A stretch of 32,324 bases of DNA, taken from positions 1 through 32,324 of the forward strand of contig CALUMM010000025.1 in the NCBI GenBank assembly GCA_944321755.1. Direction: 5' to 3'. Positions 23,300-30,868 of the stretch are shown piece by piece. This DNA is from an uncultured Alistipes sp. (GTDB taxonomy: Bacteria > Bacteroidota > Bacteroidia > Bacteroidales > Rikenellaceae). Position 1 is the stretch's first letter. Each line of letters begins with the position of its first letter. The notes below the pieces were generated by a model that saw only the letters and a list, made by a program, of their open reading frames with translations, searched no databases and was not told where the DNA came from. The translations under genes and the position numbers were made by a program.

Positions 23300-25753
23300 T
23301 TAACGTTTAATCTTCCGGGTCAGCGACAGGAAGAAGTTCTTGATCCGTTTTCTGTAGCTTTCGTCCCGATAATCGTCGCCGTATCCGTAACCGTACCCAT
23401 AACCGTATCCATACCCGTACCCGTAACCGTACCCGTGTCGGCGGGTCCGGGAACCGTTGAGCACGATGCACATGTTATGCAGTTTCTTTTCACGGTAGAG
23501 CCGTTCGATATCCGGGAGTTGCCTGCGATCGAGCACGCCTTCACGCACGATGTAGATGCAGAGGTCGGAGAGTCGGTCTGTAATGACGGCATCGGCGACC
23601 GACATGGCGGGGGTGCTGTCGAGGAATACGTAGTCGTATTTGGTACGCAGTTCGGCGATGAATTTGTCGAGTTTTTCGGAGAGGAGCATTTCGGTCGGAT
23701 TGGGGGGTTGCACTCCGGCATAGATCACGTCGAAATTCTCGTGGTATTGCGTTTTCGAGATGAGCGAATTGATGTCTGTGATGGTTCCGGCGAGATATCC
23801 AGTCACTCCGTTTCGGCTTTTTCCGTGTCCGAGGAGTGTCGAGAGTGCATGTCTGCGCAGGTCGAGGTCGATCAGGACGACGCGCTTTCCGGCCATGGCG
23901 AGGGTCATGGCGAGATTCATGGCGACAAAGGTCTTTCCGGCGTGGGGGTTCGAGGATGTGAACAGGATTGTTCTCATCTCGTTTCCGGCCGATACGCTCA
24001 TGAACGACATGTTTGACCTGAGGATGCGGAAAGCCTCGGAGAGGGCGTCGCGTCCTGTTTCGCGGACGGCTACACCTTCCGTATTTTCGCCTTCGACATA
24101 GGGGATATCGCCGAGGAACGGGGCGCTGAGGTTGTCCTCGATATCCTTTCTTCCGCGGATGGTCGTGTCGAGCATTCCGATCAGGAACAGGAGTCCGAAT
24201 GGGATTGCGAGACCGACGATCACGGCTACGGCCATAATCATCATCGGGCGGGGCGATACGGGGATGGAGCTTCCGTATGCGAGGTCGATGGTCCGGGAGT
24301 TGCTCTCGGCGATGGCGTAGTTGAGCTGGGTTTCCTCCTGTTTGTTGAGCAGGTAGAGGAAGAGTTCCTCCTTGATTTTCTGCTGTCGGGTGATTCCGAG
24401 GATGACCTTCTCCTGGGAAGGCATGGTGGATATTCTGCGGTTTGCGCTCTCCTCTTCCCGGCGCATGGCATCGCGTTGGATCTCCAGGGTCGAGATGTGA
24501 GAGTCGAGCGAGGCGATGATGGATCGTCTGACGGCTGCCAGGAGGTTGTCGAGGTCCCGGATGACGGGGCTGTTTTCGGAGCTGTTTTCGAGGAGTTTTT
24601 CGCGCTGGAGGATCGATGCGTTGTACTCTTCGATCTGCGCGGCGACGGCCGTATTGGTGACTGACGCCATGGCAGGGATGAGCTCTCCGGCCTTGGAGGG
24701 GTCGTTGAGGTAGCTTCGGATGAACTCCGCGACGTTGATCTGGTTGTCGAGTGAGAGTCCTTCGGCCTTGTACTGGGAGCTTTCCGTGACGCTTCTGGCG
24801 GCTTCCGAGGAGATATCGACCATCTGATTGTCCTTCTTGAGGTCCTCGATGTCCTTGTCCACGTCACCGAGTTCGCGTCCGATTACTTCGAGGCGGGCCT
24901 TGATGAATTCCGCCGTAGTGACGGAGACGCGGCGTTTGTCATTGATGGCATCCTTTTCGTAGGCGTCGATCAGGGTATTGAGGACATCTTCGGCCCGTTG
25001 CGGGACGGAGTTGTTCATCGAGATGGTGACGACGGAAGCCTGTTTGTTTGCGACGTCGCATTTGACGGCATTCCGGTATGCGTCGGTCGTTGCCTTGAGT
25101 GAGTTTTTGCTGACCTGAATGGGCACCCCGTTGTATGCGTCGTTCATGTAGAGGGTTTTTTGGACGACGACTTGTCCGACGGGCGTCGGGATGGTGTCTC
25201 CGTATTGTGCGGTGATGACGCTTCGGCTCTCCTGCTTGGTGACGAATCCGTCGTGGAATTCGGAGAGTCGGATCTGCTCGTCGCCGACCGGAGTGACGGA
25301 GAGCGAGAGATTCTGGTTATCGTTGTCGTTGATGAAGGTGACGTCGATGGGCACCTGTCCGTAGAGGTCCTTGTCGCGGAGTCGTTCGTCGATGGAGTAG
25401 TTGACGGTGAGGTCGAGTCTGCGGACTACTTCGGTCATGAGTCTGCGGGACTGGAGGACGAACACCTCGTTGTCGACGCTTCGCTGGGTCTGGAATCCGG
25501 CCAGGTCGCTGAATGCCGAGAGATCGATGTCTCCGCCCTTTCGGGTATCCTTGACAAGGATGGTGGCCGTGCGGCTGTAGATTTTCGGGGTTTTGGCCAG
25601 GTAGTAATAGGCGGCGCCGATGCAGACGAGCACCGAGAGTACGAACCAGTACCAGTTCACGACGACCATTCGGATGATGTCGTGGAGGTTGATCGTTCCG
25701 GACAGTTCGTCGTTGCTGACCGGGTTCTGTATGTTTGACTGCTGCTCTGTCAT
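23300..25753 (-). CDS. Wzc-type polysaccharide copolymerase / tyrosine autokinase (BY-kinase)
   Basis: The 817-residue inner-membrane protein regulates polymer length and export of exopolysaccharide or capsule. An N-terminal Wzz domain starts with a helix at about 30-52. A long periplasmic region with coiled coil at about 285-460 leads to a second helix at about 505-527, followed by a cytoplasmic BY-kinase domain. Walker A is the segment TSSNPHAGKTF at 599-609 with K607, Walker A' is VVLIDLDLR with D629 and D631, and Walker B is YVFLD with D712. The C-terminus carries a tyrosine cluster of nine GY units at 774-792, then DDYRDESY. This is the usual autophosphorylation site region but is unusually regular. 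It starts nine bases after the wza-like stop. No glycosyltransferase, Wzx or Wzy gene is in the window. Confidence 0.94.
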   Translation of the reverse strand: MTEQQSNIQNPVSNDELSGTINLHDIIRMVVVNWYWFVLSVLVCIGAAYYYLAKTPKIYSRTATILVKDTRKGGDIDLSAFSDLAGFQTQRSVDNEVFVLQSRRLMTEVVRRLDLTVNYSIDERLRDKDLYGQVPIDVTFINDNDNQNLSLSVTPVGDEQIRLSEFHDGFVTKQESRSVITAQYGDTIPTPVGQVVVQKTLYMNDAYNGVPIQVSKNSLKATTDAYRNAVKCDVANKQASVVTISMNNSVPQRAEDVLNTLIDAYEKDAINDKRRVSVTTAEFIKARLEVIGRELGDVDKDIEDLKKDNQMVDISSEAARSVTESSQYKAEGLSLDNQINVAEFIRSYLNDPSKAGELIPAMASVTNTAVAAQIEEYNASILQREKLLENSSENSPVIRDLDNLLAAVRRSIIASLDSHISTLEIQRDAMRREEESANRRISTMPSQEKVILGITRQQKIKEELFLYLLNKQEETQLNYAIAESNSRTIDLAYGSSIPVSPRPMMIMAVAVIVGLAIPFGLLFLIGMLDTTIRGRKDIEDNLSAPFLGDIPYVEGENTEGVAVRETGRDALSEAFRILRSNMSFMSVSAGNEMRTILFTSSNPHAGKTFVAMNLAMTLAMAGKRVVLIDLDLRRHALSTLLGHGKSRNGVTGYLAGTITDINSLISKTQYHENFDVIYAGVQPPNPTEMLLSEKLDKFIAELRTKYDYVFLDSTPAMSVADAVITDRLSDLCIYIVREGVLDRRQLPDIERLYREKKLHNMCIVLNGSRTRRHGYGYGYGYGYGYGYGYGYGDDYRDESYRKRIKNFFLSLTRKIKR
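23378..23434 (-). repeat. Hexanucleotide repeat encoding the GY tail of the tyrosine kinase
   Basis: Fifty-seven bases encode residues 774-792 as alternating Gly-Tyr (ten Gly, nine Tyr). The 6-bp unit is TAYGGN or similar, with silent differences between copies. Gain or loss of units keeps the frame and changes the number of phosphorylatable tyrosines. Confidence 0.9.
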
Positions 25754-25762
25754 GATTCTGGT

Positions 25763-26557
25763 TTATTTGGTGAGGGTTACGATGAGCGTGGCGACGGAGA
25801 CGGCGGTGCTGACCAGCGAGAGGTAGAAGCTCCGGTTCTGGCTGATTTCACCGGCTTGAGCCTTGTACTTGTTGGGCTTGACGTAGACGACGTCGTTCTG
25901 CTGGAGGTAGAAGGCCGGGGAGTTGAAGAGCTCTTTCGAGGTAAGGTCGAGCACCTCGATGGTTCTTTTTCCATCGGTTTCGCGGGTTACGATGACCTCG
26001 CTGCGGATTCCGTATACGGTCATGTCTCCGGCCATGGCCAGGGCGTCGAAGATGGTGATGCGGTCCCGGTCGATGTCGAACGATCCGGGACGCGCGACCT
26101 CTCCGATGACGGAGATCTTCATGTCGGAGAACTGGACATTGACGGTGGGGTCGTTGATGTATCCCCCCTCGACGATCTTGTCGGCGATGATCTTGGCGAG
26201 TTCGCTTCGGGTGAGTCCCTTGCACTGGATGGCTCCGATGATGGGCATCTCCACGAATCCGTTTTCATCGACGGTCCGGACCTGGAGGGACTGGGCCGTC
26301 GAACTTGCCGTCGGCATTCCGGACAGGGAGTTCAGCGACGTGGATGAGTTGAAAGGCACGGCGAGTTCGGGGTCCTTGGAGTTTACGACGATGGTCAGGC
26401 GATCGAGGGGTTTGATTCTGATCTGCCCGTTTTGGGCGATTTGTTCCGGAGTTGCGGGTTGAACGTCCTGCAAGTACCACACGCGCTTCTGTGCGGAGCA
26501 CGAAACGAGCAAAAAGCCCAGGATAGCGATCCCGGCGAGACGGCAGAGTTGATTCAT
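25763..26557 (-). CDS. Wza-like polysaccharide export lipoprotein with SLBB domain
   Basis: This is an outer-membrane component of polysaccharide export. The lipoprotein signal MNQLCRLAGIAILGFLLVSC gives an acylated cysteine at residue 20, followed by SAQKRVWYLQD. An upstream Met four codons earlier (26569) is the alternative start; the nearer one gives a cleaner signal. A polysaccharide export domain (around 45-150) has the IKPLDRLTIVVNSKDPEL and TVDENGFVEMPIIGAIQCKGLT segments. The SLBB-type domain then follows from KISVIGEVARPGSFDIDRDRIT. The C-terminus is a hydrophobic helix (SLVSTAVSVATLIVTLTK), as in Bacteroidota export proteins. It is the first gene of the wza-wzc-HAD operon and has a promoter about 32 bp upstream. 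Confidence 0.92.
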   Translation of the reverse strand: MNQLCRLAGIAILGFLLVSCSAQKRVWYLQDVQPATPEQIAQNGQIRIKPLDRLTIVVNSKDPELAVPFNSSTSLNSLSGMPTASSTAQSLQVRTVDENGFVEMPIIGAIQCKGLTRSELAKIIADKIVEGGYINDPTVNVQFSDMKISVIGEVARPGSFDIDRDRITIFDALAMAGDMTVYGIRSEVIVTRETDGKRTIEVLDLTSKELFNSPAFYLQQNDVVYVKPNKYKAQAGEISQNRSFYLSLVSTAVSVATLIVTLTK

Positions 26558-26588
26558 GAGGAAAAACATTAATTATAATGTATGGTGA

Positions 26589-26596
26589 CAAAGGTA
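26589..26596 (-). promoter_or_regulatory. -7 box of the wza/wzc/HAD operon
   Basis: TACCTTTG on the minus strand matches TAnnTTTG, 31 bp before the preferred wza start. The -33 region is AT-rich without a clear TTTG. It is divergent from the GH13 promoter, whose -7 box lies about 95 bp away. Confidence 0.7.
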
Positions 26597-26691
26597 ATGA
26601 AAATTCCGGGAAATCCGACACATTTTCGGGGTGTATTTCACAAGTATGTATGCAAAGGTTTTTCGTCGCATCGAATATTGGAAAAAAAACG

Positions 26692-26699
26692 TATCTTTG
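26692..26699 (+). promoter_or_regulatory. -7 box of the GH13 gene
   Basis: TATCTTTG, with no strong -33 match. The leader from here to the GH13 start is about 165 nt, the longest in the window, and contains a short ORF, a weak aaccg/cggtt hairpin followed by T7 (26732-26755), and a G9 run. Confidence 0.65.
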
Positions 26700-26728
26700 G
26701 TGACCGAAAAAGTGAAAAAGAGGCTGGA

Positions 26729-26872
26729 ATGAACCGTTGTTCCGGTTGTTTTTTTGCAGGGCGAGGTGCGATCATCCGTTTTCCGGAGAGGGGGGGGGAG
26801 ATCGAATTAATGAAGGAAAAGTGCTTGATACGGCGGTCGGAAAAGACCGGCAGAAAAAAGTCAGAGTCATGA
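26729..26872 (+). CDS. Possible leader ORF (47 codons) with a G9 tract, overlapping GH13
   Basis: An ORF starting MNRCSGCFFAGRGAIIRFPERGG lies 30 bp after the -7 box and ends at a TGA whose bases overlap the GH13 start as ATGA. The same arrangement couples four real gene pairs elsewhere in the window. The product is basic with three cysteines and has no recognised family. It contains a run of nine G residues (26790-26798) and a T7 run. Adding one G would put this frame in phase with GH13 with no stop between them. Whether it is translated is unknown; it may be chance. Confidence 0.3.
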   Translation: MNRCSGCFFAGRGAIIRFPERGGEIELMKEKCLIRRSEKTGRKKSES

Positions 26873-28152
26873 TACATCCCGAATGGAGTTATCGATCCGT
26901 GATCTATGAGATGAACGTGCGTCAGATGACGCCGGAGGGTACGTTGCGGGCTGCGGCCTCGAAACTTCCCTTTTTGAAGGAGTTGGGCATCGATGCGGTT
27001 TGGCTGATGCCGATCTATCCGATTGGCCGGGAGTCGCGCAAGGGGACCTTGGGGTCGTACTATTCGATCCGGGACTACTGCGCGGTGAACCCCGAGATGG
27101 GGACGCTGGGGGATTTCGATGCTTTTGTGTCGGAAGCGCACCGTCTGGGACTGAAGGTGTTGCTGGACTGGGTTGCGAACCATACGTCTCGGGATGCGCG
27201 GTGGTTGACGGAGAAGCCGGCCTCATGGTACGAGCGGGATTCGTCGGGTGTTGCGGCCGTTCCGTGGGACTGGACCGATACGGCGAAACTCAACTATGCG
27301 AATCATGAGGTTTGGGAGGGGCAGGCCGAAGCCATGATGTTCTGGATTCGCGAACATGGGGTCGACGGTTTCCGGTGCGACATGGCGATGCTGGTTCCTG
27401 TTGCGTTCTGGAACGAGACGGCCCGGCGCCTGCGGGCCGTGAAACCGGACTTGTTTCTGCTTGCGGAGGCCGAGGAGCGGAATCTTTTCGACGAGGAGGC
27501 CTTCGATGCGTGCTATGCGTGGGAGATGCACCACCTGCTGAACGACGTGGCACAGCAGCGGACGCGGGTTACGGCCCTTCGTGACTACCTCTATGCGGAC
27601 CTGGACCGTTATCCGGAGTGGGCCCTGCGGCTGGCGTTCACGTCGAACCACGACGAGAATTCGTGGAACGGCACGTCGTTTTCGCGCATGGGGGCGGCTC
27701 GTGAGATCATGACGCTCTTCACGTTTGTGGTTCCGCGGGGTCTTCCGTTGATCTATACGGGTCAGGAGGTGGGTTACGACCATTCGTTTTCGTTTTTCGA
27801 CCGGGATCCGATTCCTGCGGAGCATTACCGGGTAAACGAATACACGCATTTTTACCGTCGTTTGTCGGAACTCCGGCACAGCCATGCGGCGCTGGCGAGC
27901 GGGGGCCGAGGCGGCGTGCTGACCGAGATCCGGAACAATGCGGAGGATTGCCTGATGATTCTGGTCCGCGAGGATGGCGGCGACCGGGTGATTGCCGTGA
28001 TGAACCTCTCGCCGTACACGATCCAGTGCGATTACTATACGGGGATCTATGCGGGGATGTACCGGGATGCCTTTACGGGCAGTCCCTTTGAATTCCGGGG
28101 TCGTGTTGATGAGATAATGGCGCCCTGGAGTTACCGTTTGTTGATAAAATAG
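26869..28152 (+). CDS. GH13 alpha-amylase-family enzyme, cytoplasmic
   Basis: This 427-residue enzyme has the GH13 catalytic barrel and no signal peptide, so it acts in the cytoplasm on alpha-glucans or maltodextrins. The four conserved regions are present. Region I is DWVANH at 100-105, region II GFRCDMA with nucleophile D171, region III FLLAEAEE with acid/base E200, and region IV FTSNHDEN with D262 as the transition-state residue. A short C-terminal beta domain follows from about 355. The start MIHPEWSYRSVIYEMNVRQ places the barrel's first strand at once, so the open frame upstream is unlikely to be coding in the current sequence. The exact activity (amylase, alpha-glucosidase, cyclomaltodextrinase) cannot be read. 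It has a long leader and no adjacent transporter. Confidence 0.93.
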   Translation: MIHPEWSYRSVIYEMNVRQMTPEGTLRAAASKLPFLKELGIDAVWLMPIYPIGRESRKGTLGSYYSIRDYCAVNPEMGTLGDFDAFVSEAHRLGLKVLLDWVANHTSRDARWLTEKPASWYERDSSGVAAVPWDWTDTAKLNYANHEVWEGQAEAMMFWIREHGVDGFRCDMAMLVPVAFWNETARRLRAVKPDLFLLAEAEERNLFDEEAFDACYAWEMHHLLNDVAQQRTRVTALRDYLYADLDRYPEWALRLAFTSNHDENSWNGTSFSRMGAAREIMTLFTFVVPRGLPLIYTGQEVGYDHSFSFFDRDPIPAEHYRVNEYTHFYRRLSELRHSHAALASGGRGGVLTEIRNNAEDCLMILVREDGGDRVIAVMNLSPYTIQCDYYTGIYAGMYRDAFTGSPFEFRGRVDEIMAPWSYRLLIK

Positions 28153-28183
28153 GGTAAAGAGAACACTGTTGCGGAATTTTTCC

Positions 28184-28191
28184 TATTTTTG
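28184..28191 (+). promoter_or_regulatory. -7 box of the outer-membrane protein gene
   Basis: TATTTTTG, 79 bp before the start codon and 31 bp after the GH13 stop. No clear -33 box. The AT-rich sequence just before the start (ctctaaataaaaataggtat) is typical for translation initiation in this phylum. Confidence 0.6.
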
Positions 28192-28270
28192 TTCCGGCTC
28201 ATGTCGGATTCGGGCGTTTCGCGGTGAATGCGGCAGATCGGGAATCCCAACTCTAAATAAAAATAGGTAT

Positions 28271-29062
28271 ATGAAGAAAATTTACATTTTGATGGGTCTG
28301 TTGCTGGCCGTTAGCGGAGTTCGGGCCCAGGAGCAGGAACAGGACGATACGTCCCGTCGTCTGGATTCGTTGCAGCAGGTTGTCAACCAGTTGACGACGA
28401 ACGTGGAGACGCTTGAGAAGGAGAATTTGAATCAGGCGATCTGGAAGGACCGTGCGAAGTATTTCAACATCGGTTACGTGAACCAGACGGTTACGGACAA
28501 GACCTTCGGCCGGGAGATCAAGAGCGATTTCGGCGTATCGTTGAGCAGCGGTAAGACCTACTACCTGCATAAGAAGCCGATCGTGGGGATGATCAAGTTC
28601 GGGCTGGACTGGACGTGGCTGGACATCAACTATGCGAAGTCGGCATGGGACGAGGAGGATGCCGAGCTGGGCGAGGTCTACTCGATGGACATGCACCAGG
28701 CCGAGATCGGTATGCAGGTCGGGCCATCGGTGGCGATCAATCCGATCCATCACCTGAAGGTTGGCGGATATTTCCACTTTGCGCCTTCGTATTCGGGTCT
28801 TTATGTGGACGATACGTTCTACCACAACTACGTGTCGATGTGGAGTGCGGGCTGCAGCATAGCCTGGAAGGTGATTTCTGTGGGCGTCGAATGGCGCTGG
28901 GGGACGGCGAAGTACGACGGCCTGACGTTCGACGAAGCCTTCGACGAGGACTCCTACGGTGACGAGGATGTCACGATGGACGATGTGATGGACAAGATGT
29001 CGGCCGGGGGGTGCAAGTTCAAGACGAAATCCGTCCGTTTCTATCTTGGTTTCCGGTTCTGA
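28271..29062 (+). CDS. Putative outer-membrane beta-barrel protein
   Basis: The 263-residue protein has a signal peptide (MKKIYILMGLLLAVSGVRA, cleavage before Q20) and then a short coiled coil, about 28-58, with heptad leucines (LDSLQQVVNQLTTNVETLEKENL). Alternating polar and aromatic strands from about 70 to the end suggest a small beta-barrel, for example KYFNIGYVNQTV, PIVGMIKFGLDWTWLDINY, HLKVGGYFHFAPSY and VISVGVEWRWGTAKYDG. The last residue is Phe (VRFYLGFRF), the usual recognition signal for insertion by the BAM complex. An acidic loop (DEAFDEDSYGDEDVTMDDVMD) precedes the final strand. I cannot name a family, and the ligand is unknown. The start at 28271 is chosen by the signal peptide; upstream codons in frame are not coding. 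Confidence 0.85.
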   Translation: MKKIYILMGLLLAVSGVRAQEQEQDDTSRRLDSLQQVVNQLTTNVETLEKENLNQAIWKDRAKYFNIGYVNQTVTDKTFGREIKSDFGVSLSSGKTYYLHKKPIVGMIKFGLDWTWLDINYAKSAWDEEDAELGEVYSMDMHQAEIGMQVGPSVAINPIHHLKVGGYFHFAPSYSGLYVDDTFYHNYVSMWSAGCSIAWKVISVGVEWRWGTAKYDGLTFDEAFDEDSYGDEDVTMDDVMDKMSAGGCKFKTKSVRFYLGFRF

Positions 29063-29088
29063 CGAGCCGCAGGAAGCGAAACGATCGA

Positions 29089-29119
29089 ACGGTCCGCAGG
29101 CTCTGCGGGCCGTTTTTTT
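29089..29119 (+). terminator. Terminator after the outer-membrane protein gene
   Basis: The stem acgg-t-ccgcag pairs with ctgcgg-g-ccgt (one T-G wobble) around loop gct. A run of seven T residues follows. Confidence 0.9.
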
Positions 29120-29182
29120 GCGGTGGGGGAGGGGTCGGACGGATGTTTTCCCGGCGGCCGGGCATTCGATTTGCGGTCGAGG

Positions 29183-29212
29183 TTGCGGAGATCGGATATT
29201 TTTCTATCTTTG
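29183..29212 (+). promoter_or_regulatory. Promoter of the TPM/LemA/EamA genes
   Basis: A -33-like TTGC (29183-29186) and TATCTTTG (29205-29212) are 18 bp apart. The start codon of the TPM gene is 16 bp downstream, giving a very short leader. Confidence 0.75.
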
Positions 29213-29228
29213 TCCCGACGTTACGGAT

Positions 29229-30137
29229 ATGAAACGAATTTTTCTACTCAGCCTGCTGCTGGTTGCGGTGCTCGGCACGGCGACGGCGCGCACCTATCGT
29301 GTCGGGGAGATTCCCAACGTGCAGTTGCGGGACGCACGGCGCTACGTGTCGAATCCCGACGGCATCCTCACCGCGGAGGCGACCCGGCGGATCGATTCGA
29401 TCTGCGGTTCGCTGCGCGAACGGGGCCTGGCGCAGGTGGCGGTGGTTGCCGTGGACGATATTGCGGGCGGCGATCCGTTTTCGTTCGCCATCGAACTCTT
29501 CCGGTCGTGGGGTGTGGGCTCGGCGCGGAGCAGCAACGGACTGGGCGTGCTGCTGGTGAAGGATCTGCGCGAGATCCGCTTTGTGACGGGCGGGGGCCTC
29601 GAAGGCATTCTTCCCGACGCGCTGTGCAAACGGATCCAGATGCAGCGGATGCTGCCCTTCTTCCGCGAGGGGGACTACAGTGCGGGGATGGTTGCGGGTC
29701 TCGAAGCCGCGGCCGCGGTGCTCGAAGGGGGCGAACCGGATCTGAGCGGGGATGACGCGGACGATCTTCCGTGGTGGGCGGTTCTTGCGCTGGTCGGGAG
29801 TGTCTTCGTGGTGATGCCGCTGCTGCTGTGGTTAGGCAACCGTTACGGGCGGCACCGCTGTCCGCATTGCGGGAAGCGCGCCTTGAAACAGGTCTCTCAA
29901 GAGGTCGTAAGCATCACGCCGGAGTATCGGATCGAGGAGCGTGAATACCTCTGCCCGCATTGCGGCAAACGCTATCGCCGCCGGTTCCGCAGCCCTCGGA
30001 ACGACCATTTCGGCGGTTCGGGCGGCGGAATGATCATCGGCGGCGGAGGTTTTGGCGGCTTTGGCGGGGGCGGCTCGTTTGGGGGCGGCTTCGGCGGCGG
30101 TTCGTTCGGGGGCGGCGGAGCGGGTTCGCGGTGGTGA
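29229..30137 (+). CDS. TPM-domain (YgcG-type) exported membrane protein with zinc ribbon and Gly-rich tail
   Basis: This 302-residue protein has a signal peptide (cleavage near ATA/R21) followed by a TPM domain, about 35-165. The TPM fold, shared with the chloroplast PSII repair protein TLP18.3, is found outside the cytoplasm in bacteria. Key segments are YVSNPDGILTAEATRRI, AQVAVVAVDDIAGGDPFSFAIELFRSWGVG, and GLGVLLVKDLREIRFVTGGGLEGILPD. A transmembrane helix (WWAVLALVGSVFVVMPLLLWLG) follows. Two CPHCGKR motifs then form a likely zinc ribbon, and a Gly/Phe-rich tail built from GGFGG and GGSFGG units ends GAGSRW. The family frequently neighbours LemA, as here. Confidence 0.92.
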   Translation: MKRIFLLSLLLVAVLGTATARTYRVGEIPNVQLRDARRYVSNPDGILTAEATRRIDSICGSLRERGLAQVAVVAVDDIAGGDPFSFAIELFRSWGVGSARSSNGLGVLLVKDLREIRFVTGGGLEGILPDALCKRIQMQRMLPFFREGDYSAGMVAGLEAAAAVLEGGEPDLSGDDADDLPWWAVLALVGSVFVVMPLLLWLGNRYGRHRCPHCGKRALKQVSQEVVSITPEYRIEEREYLCPHCGKRYRRRFRSPRNDHFGGSGGGMIIGGGGFGGFGGGGSFGGGFGGGSFGGGGAGSRW

Positions 30138-30157
30138 TCCCGGAGTGGCAAGAAAGC

Positions 30158-30252
30158 GCCGAAGGGGCTGAAGAGGCCGAAGGGGCTGAAGAGGCCGGAG
30201 GAGCCGGAGAGGCCCGAGGGAAGAACCGGAAAGAGCCGGAAGGAGCCGGATG
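30158..30252. repeat. 18-bp direct repeats and purine-rich DNA before lemA
   Basis: gccgaaggggctgaagag occurs twice in tandem (30158-30175 and 30176-30193), followed by a degenerate third copy (30194-30211) and further gccgga-rich sequence. It lies between the TPM stop and lemA. In one frame it reads AEGAEE repeats but has no sensible start, so I do not call a gene. Confidence 0.8.
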
Positions 30253-30291
30253 AAAAGAGACGTTTAACAAAGAAAAATAAGGAACAGAACG

Positions 30292-30867
30292 ATGAAAAAA
30301 TGGATTTGGATCGGCGTAGTTGCCGTAGTTGCGATTTTCTTGTATGCGAGCTATAACGGGCTGGTCGGCAAGGAGGAGCGGGTTCGGAGTGCGTGGTCGA
30401 ACGTGGAGACGCAGTACCAGCGGCGAGCGGACCTGATTCCGAACCTGGTGAATACGGTCAAGGGGTATGCGGCCCATGAGTCGCAGACGCTTCAGGAGGT
30501 AACCGAGGCGCGGACGCGGGCGACGTCGATCAACCTTTCGGCCGATGATCTGACTCCGGAGCGGCTGGCCGAATACCAGCAGGCGCAGGCGGGGGTCCGT
30601 TCGGCCCTGGGGCGTCTGATTGCCGTGGCGGAGAATTACCCGGACCTGAAGGCGAACCAGAATTTCCTGGAGTTGCAGGCGCAGCTCGAAGGTACGGAGA
30701 ACCGGATTTCGGTGGCGCGTCAGGATTTCAACCGGGCCGCGGAGACGTATAACAGGTCAGTCCGGCGTTTTCCGACGAATCTGGTTGCGGGGATGTTCGG
30801 TTTCGAGCGCAAGCCCTATTTCGAGGCTGCCGAAGGCACGGAGAGTGCTCCTCAGGTGACGTTCTGA
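30292..30867 (+). CDS. LemA family protein
   Basis: The 191-residue protein has a short cytoplasmic start, a single N-terminal helix (WIWIGVVAVVAIFLYASYNGLVG, about 3-25), and a helical-bundle extracytoplasmic domain. Conserved LemA segments are VRSAWSNVETQYQRRADLIPNLVNTVKGYAAHE near 33-65, ALGRLIAVAENYPDLKANQNFLELQAQLEGTENRISVARQDFN near 104-146, and the RRFPTNLVAGMFGFERKPYFEA end. Its role is not established in most bacteria. It is often beside TPM-domain proteins, and the arrangement here repeats that pairing. Its stop is followed one base later by the EamA start. Confidence 0.96.
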   Translation: MKKWIWIGVVAVVAIFLYASYNGLVGKEERVRSAWSNVETQYQRRADLIPNLVNTVKGYAAHESQTLQEVTEARTRATSINLSADDLTPERLAEYQQAQAGVRSALGRLIAVAENYPDLKANQNFLELQAQLEGTENRISVARQDFNRAAETYNRSVRRFPTNLVAGMFGFERKPYFEAAEGTESAPQVTF

Positions 30868-30868
30868 G

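Noticed and set aside
26737-26868. N-terminal extension of GH13 in its own frame
   Set aside because: The only starts would be TTG-type codons, and the barrel begins directly after the ATG at 26869; the extension is considered only as a slippage product.
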